Shown one piece after another: positions 42,527 to 57,665 of a stretch of 64,000 bases of DNA. Numbering within the stretch: the stretch's first letter is position 1; each line of letters opens with the position of its first letter. This DNA comes from Cotesia glomerata (Eukaryota > Arthropoda > Insecta > Hymenoptera > Braconidae). The DNA is taken from contig NC_058161.1 of the NCBI RefSeq assembly GCF_020080835.1, positions 13,759,103 through 13,823,102 of the forward strand, in the 5' to 3' direction. A program made the position numbers and the translations under genes. Below the pieces are notes generated by a model that worked only from the letters and a program-made list of their open reading frames with translations, did not search any database and was not told the origin of the DNA.

Positions 42527-42757
42527 TTAATTTAAACTCATCATAATCTCCTTGCCAGAAGTGTCACAGTCTGCCATTTTGTCCCAACTCCCGTAAAACG
42601 CAGTTTTACCGGTTTTACCCGTATAGTTTCCAGAAGCGCCCGTGCGGCAGTCGGTATAACTAAGCTCTGAAGTACCTTCCGAGCGGCAGAACCTCTTATT
42701 TATAGTACTAGCTTGCGTCGCTGTCGTGGAGACACTCGATTCGTCAGTTAGGGTCAC
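42527..42757 (-). CDS. Unassigned open reading frame, possible exon fragment
   Basis: An open stretch of about 76 codons to a TAA, Thr/Ser/Gly-rich with four Cys (RFCRSEG, TDCRTGAS, ADCDTSG). GC content is clearly above the flanks, which is unusual for this window. There is no ATG at the start (GTG only) and no obvious acceptor. It could be a last exon of an unseen gene, or chance. Function unknown. Confidence 0.3.
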   Translation of the reverse strand: MTLTDESSVSTTATQASTINKRFCRSEGTSELSYTDCRTGASGNYTGKTGKTAFYGSWDKMADCDTSGKEIMMSLN

Positions 42758-42982
42758 AAAATCTCAGAAAAATCTTTTATACAATTTATACACACTCGAC
42801 AAGTCACTAATTTAGAAGCTCGGACTTGAAAATAACAAGCCGCTTGCCGAATGTCAATTTTATTTATCTAAATTAAAATTTATTAATTCATAAGCAAGTA
42901 AGTCAATTTTATTTTTTATTTTAATAGTTATTATTTTAATTAATTTATTTTTTTTTCAGATTCTAAAATATAAGAAATAAAA

Positions 42983-45900
42983 ATGGACTTCTGGACCTGC
43001 TTTTGTATATTTATAGTAAATATTTTTGTTACTTTTGGGGTTGAATCTACCGAATGGAACACTCATGATTTTATGAAACGAGAGCATTCTTTGGTTAAAC
43101 CTTATCAAGGTAATTAATTTTATTATTATTATAATTAAATATTATCTTGAATTAACATGTAGGTAATTAATGATTTTGATTAATTATGTTAATTTAATGA
43201 TAAGTGACACAGTAACATATTTTTTTGTATTTGTTGTTATATGTAGATTATGACCTTCAATATTGCCGACAATATTTGCCGATTATATTTATTGAAAAAA
43301 AATTTTTTTTTTTCTAAAAAAAAATTTTTTTAGATTGAATTTTTTCTTAAATAATACATTTTTTTATTATACATATTTAAAATTTTTTATTTTTTTTTCT
43401 TTATTAAATATTGATTGTTTTTTTTTTATGATCAAATTTATGTTATAATAAAAATTTATATTTTTTTTAGGAATGGGTATGACGATACCTTATTGGGATT
43501 TTTTGGGCAGTACTATGGTAACTAAAAATTACATTAAGTTAACCCCGGATTTGCAGAGTCAACAGGGAGCTATTTGGAATTCAGTGGTAATTTTTTTTTT
43601 TTAATTTAATTTAAGATTTTAAGGTGGTATTAATTGTAAGCTTGATGGAGTTGTTGAAAATTTGGCATAATTTCTAAAATATTGACTTTAGGAAAAAATT
43701 ATAGGAGCAAAATTGTAGCTTAGGAAATTTTTTAGAGAAAATGTTTTTATACTATAGGGTTATTTTCAATATTTTAGGAGATATAGGAACTTTAGGAGTA
43801 ACTAGGAAGTTGAAAATTAAAAGTTATTATTGAGGGATTATAAAAGTGGCCATAACTCCTAAAATATTGATTTTAGGAGAAAATTGCAGGATGAAAATTG
43901 TAGCTTAGGAAATTTCCTATAAAAAATGTTTTTATACTATAGGCTTATCTTCAATATTTTAGGAAATATTGTATTTTTTATTGTGCGTAGTAGTGCGTAG
44001 TTAACTACACACTATAAAAATAGCTATAACTCCTAAAATATTGATTTTAGGAAAAAACTATGAGACCTAAATTGTAGCTAAGGAAATTTTCTATCAAAAA
44101 CGTTTTTATACTATAGGCCTATCTTCAATATTTTAGGAAATATAGGAACTTTAGGAGTGACTAGGAAGTAGAAAATTAAAAATTATTATTGAGGGATTAT
44201 AAAAGTGGCTATAACTCCTAAAATACTAATTTTAGGAAAAATTTATAAGACTTAAATTGTAGCTTAGGAAATTTCCTATAAAAAATGTTTTTATACTATA
44301 AGCTTATCTTCAATATTTTAGGAAATATTGTATTTTTTATTGTGCGTAGTAGTGCGTAGTTAACTACGCACTATAAAAATAGCTATAACTCCTAAAATAT
44401 TGATTTTAGGAAAAAACTATGAGACCTAAATTGTAGCTAAGGAAATTTCCTATCAAAGACGTTTTTATACTATAGGCCTATCTTCAATATTTTAGGAAAT
44501 ATAGGAACTTTAGGAGTGACTAGGAAGTAGAAAATTAAAAATTATTATTGAGGGATTATAAAAGTGGCTATAACTCCTAAAATACTAATTTTAGGAAAAA
44601 TTTATGAGACCTAAATTATAGCTTAGGAAATTTCCTATTAAAAACGTTTTTATATTATAGGCCTATCTTCAATATTTTAGGAGATATTGTATTTGTTATT
44701 GTGCGTAATAGTGCGTAGTTCACAACGCACTATAAAAATGGCTATAATTCCTAAACTATTGATTTTAGGAAAAAATTACAAGAGACCAAAATTGTAGCAT
44801 AGAAAATTTCCTATCAACAATGTATTCATACTATAGGTCTATTTTTAATATTTTAGGAGATATAGTGACCTAAATCGTGCGTAGGAGTGCGTAGATAACT
44901 ACGCACTCTAATAATGTCGATAACTCCTAAAATATTGATTTTAGGAAAAAATCATAAGAGATCAAAATTTTAGCTTAGAAAATTTCCTACAAAAAACATC
45001 CGTATACCATAGGTCTATCTTCAATATTTTAGGAGATATGGTGACTTAAATTGTGCGTAGGAGTGCGTAGATAACTACGCACACTATAAATAGCCATATC
45101 TCCTAAAATATTGATTTTAGGAGAAAATTATAAGAGACCAAAATTGTAGCTTAGAAAATTTCCTACAAAAAACGTTGCTATACTATAGATCTATCTTCAA
45201 TATTTTAGGAGATATAGTAGTTTAATTAATATTGACCTTGAAAAAAAACTAATATTATTATTCCCAGCCATGCAACGTCAGAAATTGGAACCTAGAAGTT
45301 CACTTCAAAGTTCATGGCAAAGGCCGTGATCTATTTGGCGATGGTTTCGCGATTTGGTACGCCAAAGATCGAATGGCGACTGGTCCAGTGTTTGGGAACA
45401 AAGATTTCTTCCACGGACTTGCTGTTATTTTAGACACTTACAGCAATCACAATGGACCCCATAATGTAAGTTAAATATAAATTATAATTTATAAAATTTA
45501 TTTACCATAAATAATTAATTAATTAATTAATTAATTAATATTGATTTATTTCAGCATCAACACCCCTACATATCTGCGATGATTAACAACGGTTCACTGC
45601 ACTACGACCATGACCGTGATGGAACTCACACTCAATTGGCTGGTTGTGAAGCCAAGTTCCGTAATCTGGATTATGATACTCATATATCTATCAGATATGA
45701 AGGCGATACTCTAACAGGTAACTAAATTTATTTTCAAATTAATTGAACTATTAAAAAAAATTTTTATATAACGTGCATTGAAAATACGAGTTTCAATGCC
45801 TGTTGAGCCAACCGAAACTAGTCAATTTCAGACCAATGCAACTGTTGCCGGGCAGGAATCAATGATTTCATCCTGGCGGGCAGAAAATCATCATTTTCTG

Positions 45901-47846
45901 CCCGCGAGATGAAACTGCAGCTTTATTTTCAATCCTATCCCGGGAAAAAACGGATTAGATCTGACCATATAGAAAAATATCTAGTCAGATCTGCCTTAGC
46001 AGATCTAGCCAGATCTTTAAATTGTCTCTATTTGACGAGATTTGGCCAGATATAATCTGTTCTGACCAGAAATAACTCAAAAAATAATCTCATTAGATCT
46101 GACCAGATCTGGTTAGATCTTTAAATTGTCTCTATCCGGCAAAGCATGGTCAGATATAACTAGATCTGACGAGATATACTAAAAAATTGTTTACATTAAA
46201 TATGACAAGATCTGAATAGATGTATTGAGATCTGATCAGATATAAAAAATAATAGCTAAATAATCACATCAACAAAAATTACAATTTCATGGAACAATAT
46301 CCAGTGAATACTATTTTCTTTTCACACTTTGCGTATCTGTCTTGATTAATTACTAAAAAAAATTTTATTTAATCAAAGCTAGTTGAAAATACCCACATGT
46401 ATCAATTAATCTTTAACAAATATCTGATGAATATATTTCTCAATAAATAAATGGTAAGAATTAAAGACCCATTGTTATTAATTCCTTATGATTTACTACA
46501 ATATATGTATAACTACATAATCAGATCTGATCGAATCTGATGCTGTTGACAGCTCTGATATAGTTATATCTGCCCAGATATGGTAACATCTTTTCATGTC
46601 TAATGTATTTTTCAACCCAGATATAGTTATATCTGTTTAGATCTGATCAGATATCACTAGATCTGATCATGTCTGATGTTTTTTTCAACTCAGATATAGT
46701 TACATCTGTTTAAATCTGATCAGATATCACTAGATCTGATTGTCTCAAATCCCATATCTGGTCAGATATAAATAGATCTGACCGGATATAATTAGATCTG
46801 ACCTTTTTTCCTGGGATCAGAGTATTTTTTGTTTATTTTATACCTTTATAATTGTCATTCTAACCGTTAGCTGTACTGACATATTATAATTCTGTTACTA
46901 AGAATAAATAAGAATGACAAAAGAAAACTATTCAATTTACGAATAATGTTTAATAAAAAATAAACCATTACTTTCTTGAATTGTAGTTTTTAATTTTCTG
47001 AATAATTTTTTCTAATAAAATAGTATTTTCGCTATTTGTCTAAAACTATTTAGTTCTGATTGGCTCTAGACATTGGAACTAGCATTTTTAATGCAACTTA
47101 TACGAAAAATATAATGTGACGCAGGATGAAACACAATTTGTGTTCTATAGGTCTATCTTCAATATTCTAGGAGACATACCCACTTTTATAGTCCCTCAAT
47201 AATATTTTTTTTTTTTTTTTTTTTTAGTATCGACAGACATATCCAACAAAGCAGCCTGGCAAGAATGCTTCAAAGTAAACGGCATTAAATTGCCTACGGG
47301 TTATTACTTTGGAATATCCGCTACTACTGGAGACCTATCAGACCACCACGACATTCTGTCTGTTAAATTGTACGAACTCGACTTACCTGACTCTGTAAGT
47401 ATTTACTAAATTCCTATATATAAAAAAAAAAAAAAAAAAAAAATCTTACTAAAAAAAAAAAAAAAACATTCTAGGTAAAAGACACTGAAGACAGATCTAG
47501 TATCATTCCCTCAGCAACATTCTTCGAATCTCCAAGAGGTAACTATACTTACCAACCCAAAATTTAGTATCTAAAAAAAAACTTTCTTTTAATTTTAATT
47601 TATTAATAAATTAATTTTTTTTATTTTATTTAATAATTATATTTTATAATTAATAATTATTATTTATTTATTATTTATTATTTTTATTTTTTAGATCACG
47701 TGGAAGATCCAAAACCTTCTTCTCTTTCTGGTATCAAGATCTTCCTACTAATGTTGGTAGCTGCTTTAGCAATTATTGCTTGCGTGGTTATTGGAATAAT
47801 GTTTTATCAAAAGCACCAAGAAAACAGTCGCAAAAGATTCTATTAA
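42983..47846 (+). CDS. Lman2: VIP36/LMAN2-type L-type lectin, secretory pathway cargo receptor
   Basis: Seven coding exons: 42983-43109, 43471-43586, 45268-45465, 45555-45717, 47228-47394, 47475-47538 and 47695-47846, all GT-AG and phase-consistent, giving 328 aa. A signal peptide lies at residues 1-24. The L-type lectin domain includes GDGFAIWYAKDR, the Ca/mannose-binding LDTYSNHNGPHNHQHPYI, the Cys pair in LAGCEAKFRN and WQECFKVNG, and PTGYYFGISATTGDLSDHHD. A single TM (IFLLMLVAALAIIACVVIGI) is followed by a short cytosolic tail ending KRFY, the VIP36-type trafficking signal. The family binds high-mannose glycans and cycles in the early secretory pathway. An acceptor (TTTTCAG) just upstream of the ATG implies a 5'UTR intron. 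A polyadenylation signal AATAAA lies at 47920. Intron 2 holds the ~185-bp satellite and intron 4 a nested element. Confidence 0.95.
43610..45235. repeat. ~185-bp satellite array in LMAN2 intron 2, with higher-order repeat
   Basis: About nine units. 43930-44290 and 44290-44650 are near-identical 360-bp higher-order units. Four or five units carry an inserted block TGTGCGTAGTAGTGCGTAG..., including the 20-bp palindrome GTGCGTAGTTAACTACGCAC (44352-44371). A single decayed unit also lies in intron 4 (about 47150-47200). Confidence 0.9.
45765..47105. mobile_element. Outer TIR element in LMAN2 intron 4
   Basis: The left end TGCATTGAAAATACGAGTTTC (45777 on) and right end (reverse complement TGCATTAAAAATGCTAGTTCC) are imperfect inverted repeats of about 50 bp. 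A perfect hairpin with arms GCGGGCAGAAAAT/ATTTTCTGCCCGC lies at 45877-45906. It contains the element 45938-46816. Confidence 0.55.
45938..46816. mobile_element. AGATCTGA-motif TIR element (CCCGGGAAAAAA ends)
   Basis: ~879 bp with ends CCCGGGAAAAAACGG and TTTTTTCCTGGG, flanked by AT on both sides (possible 2-bp duplication). The interior is a degenerate array of AGATCTGACCAGAT-type motifs (AGATCT is palindromic). A ~70-bp fragment of the same family lies at 53320-53390. No ORF. Confidence 0.7.
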
Positions 47847-48013
47847 TTAATTAATGATTAGATAATTGTGACGATTAGGTAACAATAACAATAATTAAAA
47901 ATTTTATATTTTTCATGTAAATAAAATATAAATATCAAGTTCTCTGGGTTGTTGTAAAAAAAAAAAGTCGACTGAATTTTGTTTAATTGTCGCTAGTGTG
48001 AAAAACATTCTTA

Positions 48014-48060
48014 CTTAATTAATTAATTAATTAATTAATTAATTAATTAATTAATTAATA
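48014..48060. repeat. (TTAA)n tract
   Basis: About eleven AATT/TTAA tetranucleotides, downstream of LMAN2. Confidence 0.9.
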
Positions 48061-48187
48061 GTGTGTTCAATTGAGAGAATTTTTGGGATAGATGCTGCTG
48101 CCAAATATGTGGACGTAATTGTAATTAATAAATTAATTGTAATTTAAGATAATTTTGTAATAATTTTTGTAGTTTAAACCTGATTTT

Positions 48188-49035
48188 TGTTATAGATAAC
48201 AAGATTTAGATAGTGTCTTGAGCAAAACCTCCAGTTGCTAGTGTCTTTTTCTACGTCTTGCTCAAGTTCATGTAGAAGAACTGCTTCAAGACTTATATAT
48301 AACTAGCTCAAGACATTTTGTGAAAGAATATGAGACAAGTCTAATGCAAGGTGCATTGAAAAACTTTCTGACGGATTTTTTGAATCAGAAACTCACAACA
48401 GACACTTAAATGACTTGCTCAACATCTGCTCAAGATCCGTAATTCTCAGTAATTTGTTCATTTCTAAAGCATTTGTAAACCAAAAACTAACAGCAAATGT
48501 TGAAGCGTGACTTGCTCAAGATTTGCTCAAGATGCATCATGCATTATATATTTTATAGCACTTTTTCCCCTCCACTACTTGAAGATGTATTGATTCAGTG
48601 GTGCTCATTTTAAAATAATTTTGTCTTGATCGATAAATCAGTAGGTCTATACTCTAAAAGATTAAGCTGAATGAGATCCACTGATCCTATAGTAAATATA
48701 GGAGGGGTAGAATGATAAGAACGGTCATTCAAAAACATTTGATCTTGAGCAGATCTTGAGCAAGTCTTGCACAAGTATATTCAGCATGCTTCTGGTGTCA
48801 GTCTTTCTCAAGAATTGATATAGTTAGTTTATCGATAAGCATCTTCAGATTTTCTCAATTTTCTTACACAATTGTTGAGCTATAATCTGGCCGAAAGTTC
48901 TTGTACAAGGCTTGTTCAAGACGTCAATTGAATTTGCTACAAGTATCTGGATCATGACCCATAGGTAGAAAAAGACACTAACAACTATCGAAATTGAGAC
49001 CAGACTTGCTCAAGCCTTGAAAAAGATTGCTATGT
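48188..49035. mobile_element. GCTTGAGCAAG element, copy 4
   Basis: ~850 bp, same orientation as copy 1, between LMAN2 and tRNA-Glu. The left terminus is eroded; the right terminus (GACTTGCTCAAGCCTTGAAAAAGATTGC) is intact. Confidence 0.75.
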
Positions 49036-49096
49036 TAATACTTTTCTTAATTGTAAAAAAAATTGTAATTTTTTTTATTAAAATAAAAAAAAAAAT

Positions 49097-49168
49097 TTCC
49101 GGTACCGGGAATCGAACCCGGATCGCCTGGGTGAGAGCCAGAAATCATAGCCATTAGACCATACCGGA
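49097..49168 (-). tRNA. tRNA-Glu (anticodon CTC)
   Basis: A canonical 72-nt cloverleaf on the minus strand. The acceptor strands TCCGGTA and TACCGGA pair fully. The D arm is of GGTCTAATGGCTA type. The anticodon stem-loop is TCTGG-CTCTCAC-CCAGG with anticodon CTC. The T arm is CGGGT-TCGATTC-CCGGT. It closely matches eukaryotic tRNA-Glu. A T-rich stretch lies downstream (plus-strand A run before 49096) as terminator. Unlike the tRNA-like sequences in TIR elements, all stems are intact. Confidence 0.97.
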
Positions 49169-49520
49169 GCTTGTGAAGGGTTACCTTTGCACAGCAAATT
49201 TAAAGTCTGATTTTATTGCTATGCCGCGCTCCGTTGCGGTAAGCTGCCGCCAGGTGGCGCTGCGAGACAGTCTGGTGAATCGATAGTTTGGTAAATAACT
49301 AGCTAACCTCCGAGATAAGCAAATAAAGTTTGCAAGTACTTTTTACTTGTTTTGAATTCAAAAAATTAATTACTGTGATTATTTTTATTATTTTTATTAT
49401 TAAAAGTAATCTTTATAGATAAGCAATAAGTGAATATTTTTAAAATATGAAGTTTATTTTAAAAAAATAATTTTATATAGTAAAGTGTCATATTTTGCTG
49501 AGTTTATATTTTTTTTAATT

Positions 49521-53231
<3,711 letters not shown>

Positions 53232-53289
53232 ATTGTTAAGATATTCTCTATGTGCCTTTTTGTAAAATAAAAAATTATTTTGAAAGAAA

Positions 53290-53600
53290 AATTATCGTTT
53301 TTATTGTGGTTTATATGATACCCGGGAAAAAAGGATTAGATCTGATTTAAATTGTCTCTATCTGACGAGATCTGGCCAGATATAAACACGTCAGAAAGTT
53401 TTTCAATGCACCTTGCATTAGACTTGTCTCATATTCTTTCACAAGATGTCTTGAGGTAGTTATATATAAATCTTGAAGCAGTTCTTCTACATGAACTTGA
53501 GCAAGACATGTAGAAAAAGACACTAACAACTAGGAGTTTTGCTCAAGACACTGGCACCTAAATCTTGCTCAAGCACATGTTACCTGGATAGTACGCAGTT
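53290..53600. repeat. Joined fragments of two elements downstream of wolframin
   Basis: 53320-53390 is the left end of the CCCGGGAAAAAA/AGATCTGA element. 53388-53595 is one end of the GCTTGAGCAAG element, reading out to GCACATGTTACCTGG. The join shows two decayed elements fused. Confidence 0.7.
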
Positions 53601-53934
53601 TGTAATATTAGAAGTATTGTATTGGTCTAACCGCAACTGTCCTATTTTACCGGTTATTGGTGATTAATTATTAAGAATAGTAAGTATCGTCGATAATAAT
53701 CTATTTTTGGTGATTTTAATTGGAGATATTAGTATTGATTGGAGGGGGATATTTTATTCCAAGGATATGGGAGGGCTTTTATTGATTTAGTCGACAACTT
53801 GCTGATACAATTACACACTCAAGTAAATTAATTTATTTTACTATGGCCAATCAATGAGATACTCCGTCGAGGATATTGGGATGAAAGAGTTATTATTGAG
53901 TTTGTTAAAGTATGATATTTCTGATTGGAAGAAG
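53600..53934. other. Intergenic stretch, no gene seen
   Basis: AT-rich sequence with no recognised repeat or coding signal. Confidence 0.5.
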
Positions 53935-54775
53935 AAATGGTTACATTTTTAAAATGAAAATTTTCTTATGATTGGTTTTTTCTATAAACTCGATATTTAT
54001 CTCGGAAATTTGAAAATAATTAAAAGAAAATTAGTTACATTTATGTCAGATACTATTAACAACTCTTGGGGCCGTATTAACCCGGTTTAGGGGGTCAGAA
54101 AAATTTTTTATTGAAAAAATAATTCTCTTACCTTATTCTCTATAAAATTCCGCGTAAAATGACGTAAATAAACCCCTACTTTCATCAGAACAAAGCTGAG
54201 AAAAACTCAGTAAAGAAAATAAGTTACATTTATGTTAGATGACCTTGAGATTTTTAAATTTTATAGATTTTTGGGGGAATTATGGGAGATAGAGGAAAAT
54301 TTTTAGAGATTTTTTGTAGGAAATTTAGTGCTCTATAAAAAATGTCTCATTGGTTTTTCCTAAACTCGATATTTAACCCGGAAATTTGAAAATAACTAAA
54401 AGAAAATTAGTTACATTTATGTCAGATACTATTAACAACTCCTGTGGCCGTTTTAACCCGGTTTAGGGGGTTTAGAAAAATTTTTTATTGAAAAAATAAT
54501 CCTCTTACTTTATTCTCCATAAAATTCCTCGTGAAATGACGTATATAAACCCTGACTTTCATCAGAACAAAGCTGAGAAAAACCCAGTTAAAGTTTAGAA
54601 CCTTAACAAAAATTAATTAATGCTTGATGTTAAGTCCCGAAAGTCCCATACCGATATTTCTAAAAAGTGCCGATCTTTCGGTATTCTCAGCTCCGGGCTG
54701 CTCTGTAGACCCGATCTATCGAAAAGAAAGTGCCGATTTCTGTATCAGATCGGTAACTACACCCGATTTTCTGAT
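53935..54775. repeat. Inverted copy of the 5.4-kb repeat, with internal duplication
   Basis: 54370-54775 matches the reverse complement of 5440-5960. 53960-54220 is a second partial copy of the same block in tandem (both contain ATTAGTTACATTTATGTCAGATACTATTAACAACTC-type sequence). No coding signal. Confidence 0.7.
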
Positions 54776-55083
54776 TTTATTATCCAAAAATGTCATTGAA
54801 CGATTCTAGAGCTTAAAAATCTTCCAAAATACATATCATGTATTTCGAGCTTTAATATCTTTAAATAGTTTCTTAGCCGTAAAAGATAGCTTAAATGTTA
54901 AAGTTCACATAATTATCTTCAGATTAAGCGTTTACTTTTTATAATAGTGTATTGAATCTTGAAATTTAGTTTTTGTTAATAAAATATATTTAGTATTTAA
55001 TCAAAATTTTTAGCGTTGAAATAAAAAAACCAAATGATTATAATCAATTGATACAATTAATTAATTAATTGATTAATTAATTA

Positions 55084-55265
55084 CACAGTAAAAAATTTTG
55101 CGTCAATGCGTCAAAAAATTTTGTGTTAAATATTTAACACTTTTTTGTGTCAATTTAACACTTTTTTGTGTTAATTTAACACATTAAATCTTAAATTTAC
55201 ATATAAAAGTGTTAAATATTTAACACAAAATTTTTTGACGCAATGACGCAAAATTTTTTACTGTG
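55084..55265. mobile_element. 182-bp palindromic MITE (CACAGTAAAAAATTTT ends)
   Basis: The ends CACAGTAAAAAATTTTGCGTC and (reverse) GACGCAAAATTTTTTACTGTG are perfect inverted repeats flanked by TA on both sides. The arms extend through GTGTTAAATATTTAACAC. It is typical of a TA-inserting MITE. Confidence 0.9.
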
Positions 55266-55460
55266 TACTGATTAAGTTTCTTAAAAGCAGAAAAACCCAC
55301 AACTAATTTACTAAAAAAATTATTTAAAAGCCTGTCTTAGCTCAGTCCCAACTAATAATTGAAACTCTCGTCATGGTCCGCGCGAATTCTAGTACCTTGA
55401 TCTTTTTTATCATGAATTATTTTTCCAGTCACTTACAATTTAAAAAAACATATAATTAAA

Positions 55461-55952
55461 ATGTATAAAGTTACATTATTATTATTGTTATCAATTTTTT
55501 TAACCGCGGCTAAAAATTGTTCAGAAACTTCGTCGTATAAATTATATCTCACTCCAGATGATCCAGATGGTAAAAAGTTCATCGAAGACGGCTGGAAAAA
55601 ATTAGTTGAGTACAACCGGGTAGATGGCGCTGTTAATTACAACCACTCAGGTTTATTCAAAGCGCAAGTGCGAGTCGAAGACAATCAAAGGAAGTACACC
55701 ATATTGGCTTATTACGTTTCGGAGAATAGAGATGTTAAATTTTCTTACTGTTATTTGTTTGTTTATCCAATTAGAGAAAAACCTCTGTTCATAGATTGTT
55801 ATTCTACGGGCCCAGATGTAAGTTTTTTAATTTTTATTTTATTTTTTGTACATCCTAAATTTTAATTTTTTTTATTTTAGAGGCACATAGACGCAAAGTT
55901 TTATTCACAGTACAGAATGTATAATTTTCTTGATAACTGGGAATTAATTTAA
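55461..55952 (+). CDS. Secreted cystatin-like protein
   Basis: Two exons, 55461-55817 and 55881-55952, phase 0, giving 142 aa. Signal peptide MYKVTLLLLLSIFLTAA. The mature region fits the cystatin fold order: a helix (FIEDGWKKLVEYNR), then a strand pair around FKAQVRVEDNQRKYTILAYY, then a Cys-bearing hairpin (YCYLFVY ... LFIDCY). The protease-binding QxVxG loop is not conserved (QVRVE), so inhibitory activity is doubtful. The short final exon (RHIDAKFYSQYRMYNFLDNW) is aromatic-rich. A polyadenylation signal AATAAA lies near 55980. A decayed paralogue follows 0.9 kb downstream. Family assignment rests on pattern only. Confidence 0.6.
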
Positions 55953-56866
55953 GATATTAATTAAATCGTTTTATGTAAAATAAAGAACTCGGAAAAAGAA
56001 TTAACTAATTTATTGTAAAAGTTTGACTTAGGGGGTGTGTAACTTTTTAAGAGTTGGTTTTAGCAAAAAAGTCATTTAGACAAAAATTTTTGGCTTCTGT
56101 CAAGTGCCTAGAAGAATAATCAAGGCTAAAAATAACGAATTTTTAGTAAATAGTATAAAAAAAATTTTTTTTGGTACTTAAAATTGTAATAAAGTCTTTT
56201 TTTAACGGCATAAATGTAACAGTTTCAAAATTGCGAGCTCGGGAGGTTCCGGTGGTTCGTTTGGAACCGGACCAAATTAGAGGGCTTCTCATGAGTGCCT
56301 AGAAAGATAATTAGGGGAAAAAATAAAAAATTTTTAAAATAGTTTTTTTTTTATGGAATTTTAATAGTTTTGATTTTTTAAGGGCTGTCACTTTTTAAGG
56401 GTTGGTTTTATCAAAAAAGTCAATCAGCGCTTTTTTATAGGGGATTTAATTTCCTATCGGAAATATTAATCAAATTATTTTTAAAAAATTTTTTTCACGG
56501 TTAAATTATTACAAAAGTACTTTTTTAGTGACATAAATGTAACAGTTTCAAAATATCGAGTTTGGGAGGTTCCAGTGGGTCTTTTTGAACCGGACAATAA
56601 TTTTTGGCTTCTGTCAAGTGCCTAGAGGAATATTTAAAGGTAAAAATAACGAATTTTTAGTAGTATAAAAAAAAATTCTTTTTTTACAAAAAAATAGAAT
56701 TTTTTATCTACATTCCAAGACACTAAGATACTAATTTATCTTATTAATGACCTGAAATCCAATAAAATCAAAGCAATATACTTATTCTTATCTTACTTGA
56801 TTCAGCTCAGGGCGTTTTTTTTTAAATGACTTGTACAGCTACGAAAAAACAAATTAGTTAGTAATC
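55953..56866. repeat. Repeats with TGTAACAGTTTCAAAAT blocks
   Basis: Two to three units of about 300-350 bp. Each has CATAAATGTAACAGTTTC, then GGGAGGTTCCGGTGG, then AGTGCCTAGAAGAATAAT. Inverted copies fill 58850-60370. No coding signal. Confidence 0.75.
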
Positions 56867-57378
56867 ATGAATAGAGTATCATCGATCTTTTTTTTGATTT
56901 TTGTTATTGTGGGAGCTTAGGCGATAATTGTTCATAAACTGCGTCCTATAAGTGATCTCTCAACGTCAGTGATGATAATCCAGAAGTTGAAAAATTTATC
57001 AAAGATGCCTGGCGAATAATTGTTGAAAGAAATCAATAGTGGACTTAAAATTTACAAAAAATTTTACTGTCTAGGGGCTCAGGTTAGAGTCGAGAATGAC
57101 GAAAGACACTACACAATACTGGTAGAATATCAAAAGCATGACACATGGGAAACTACAGGAATATTTCGCGAGATTTTTTATGCTTACATATTTTACGACA
57201 CGACAAAAGAAGACCCGCTGTTTGTAGATGGCTTCGAGGGATATACAGAAATAAGTATTTTTTTTTGACAAAGTTACGCATTACACGGATCTAATATTTA
57301 CTATGTTTTCAGAGATACGCAAAGGATTGGGACAAATGACAGTTTATAATGTACCATTATCTGAAGTCAGTTGTATAA
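56867..57378 (+). pseudogene. Decayed paralogue of the cystatin-like gene
   Basis: Signal-like start MNRVSSIFFLIFVIVGA, immediately followed by in-frame stops. The aligned residues EKFIKDAWRIIVERNQ match the helix of the intact gene. A frame change follows, and then AQVRVENDERHYTILVEYQ matches AQVRVEDNQRKYTILAYY. After a GT-AG intron, the last exon (57313 on) has another in-frame stop. Several independent lesions make it a pseudogene. Confidence 0.85.
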
Positions 57379-57419
57379 AATTGATGAATAAAAACTAAAT
57401 TTGTTTTTTTATTTTTAAA

Positions 57420-57625
57420 AACCGAGGTCCTAGCGACCTAGAATTCTTCCTCCCGAGTAAAATGAACCCAAACACTCCATACTTATTTCCAAGGGTTCTT
57501 TAAAAAAATCGCGTTAATAATTTATCTAATGATCTATAGATCATTAATCAAAAATCGACCTACGAGCAATCTGATCGTGCGACACGTCATTTTTCTCAGA
57601 ATTTTCTTCAGATTACGAATATCCT
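57420..57625. repeat. Palindrome-core repeat unit
   Basis: One unit (CCGAGTAAAATGA..., core AATGATCTATAGATCATT) between the cystatin-like pseudogene and the lipocalin exons. Confidence 0.8.
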
Positions 57626-57665
57626 ATTAAATTTCGCCTAAGAAGAAATTAATCACCATTTTCAG

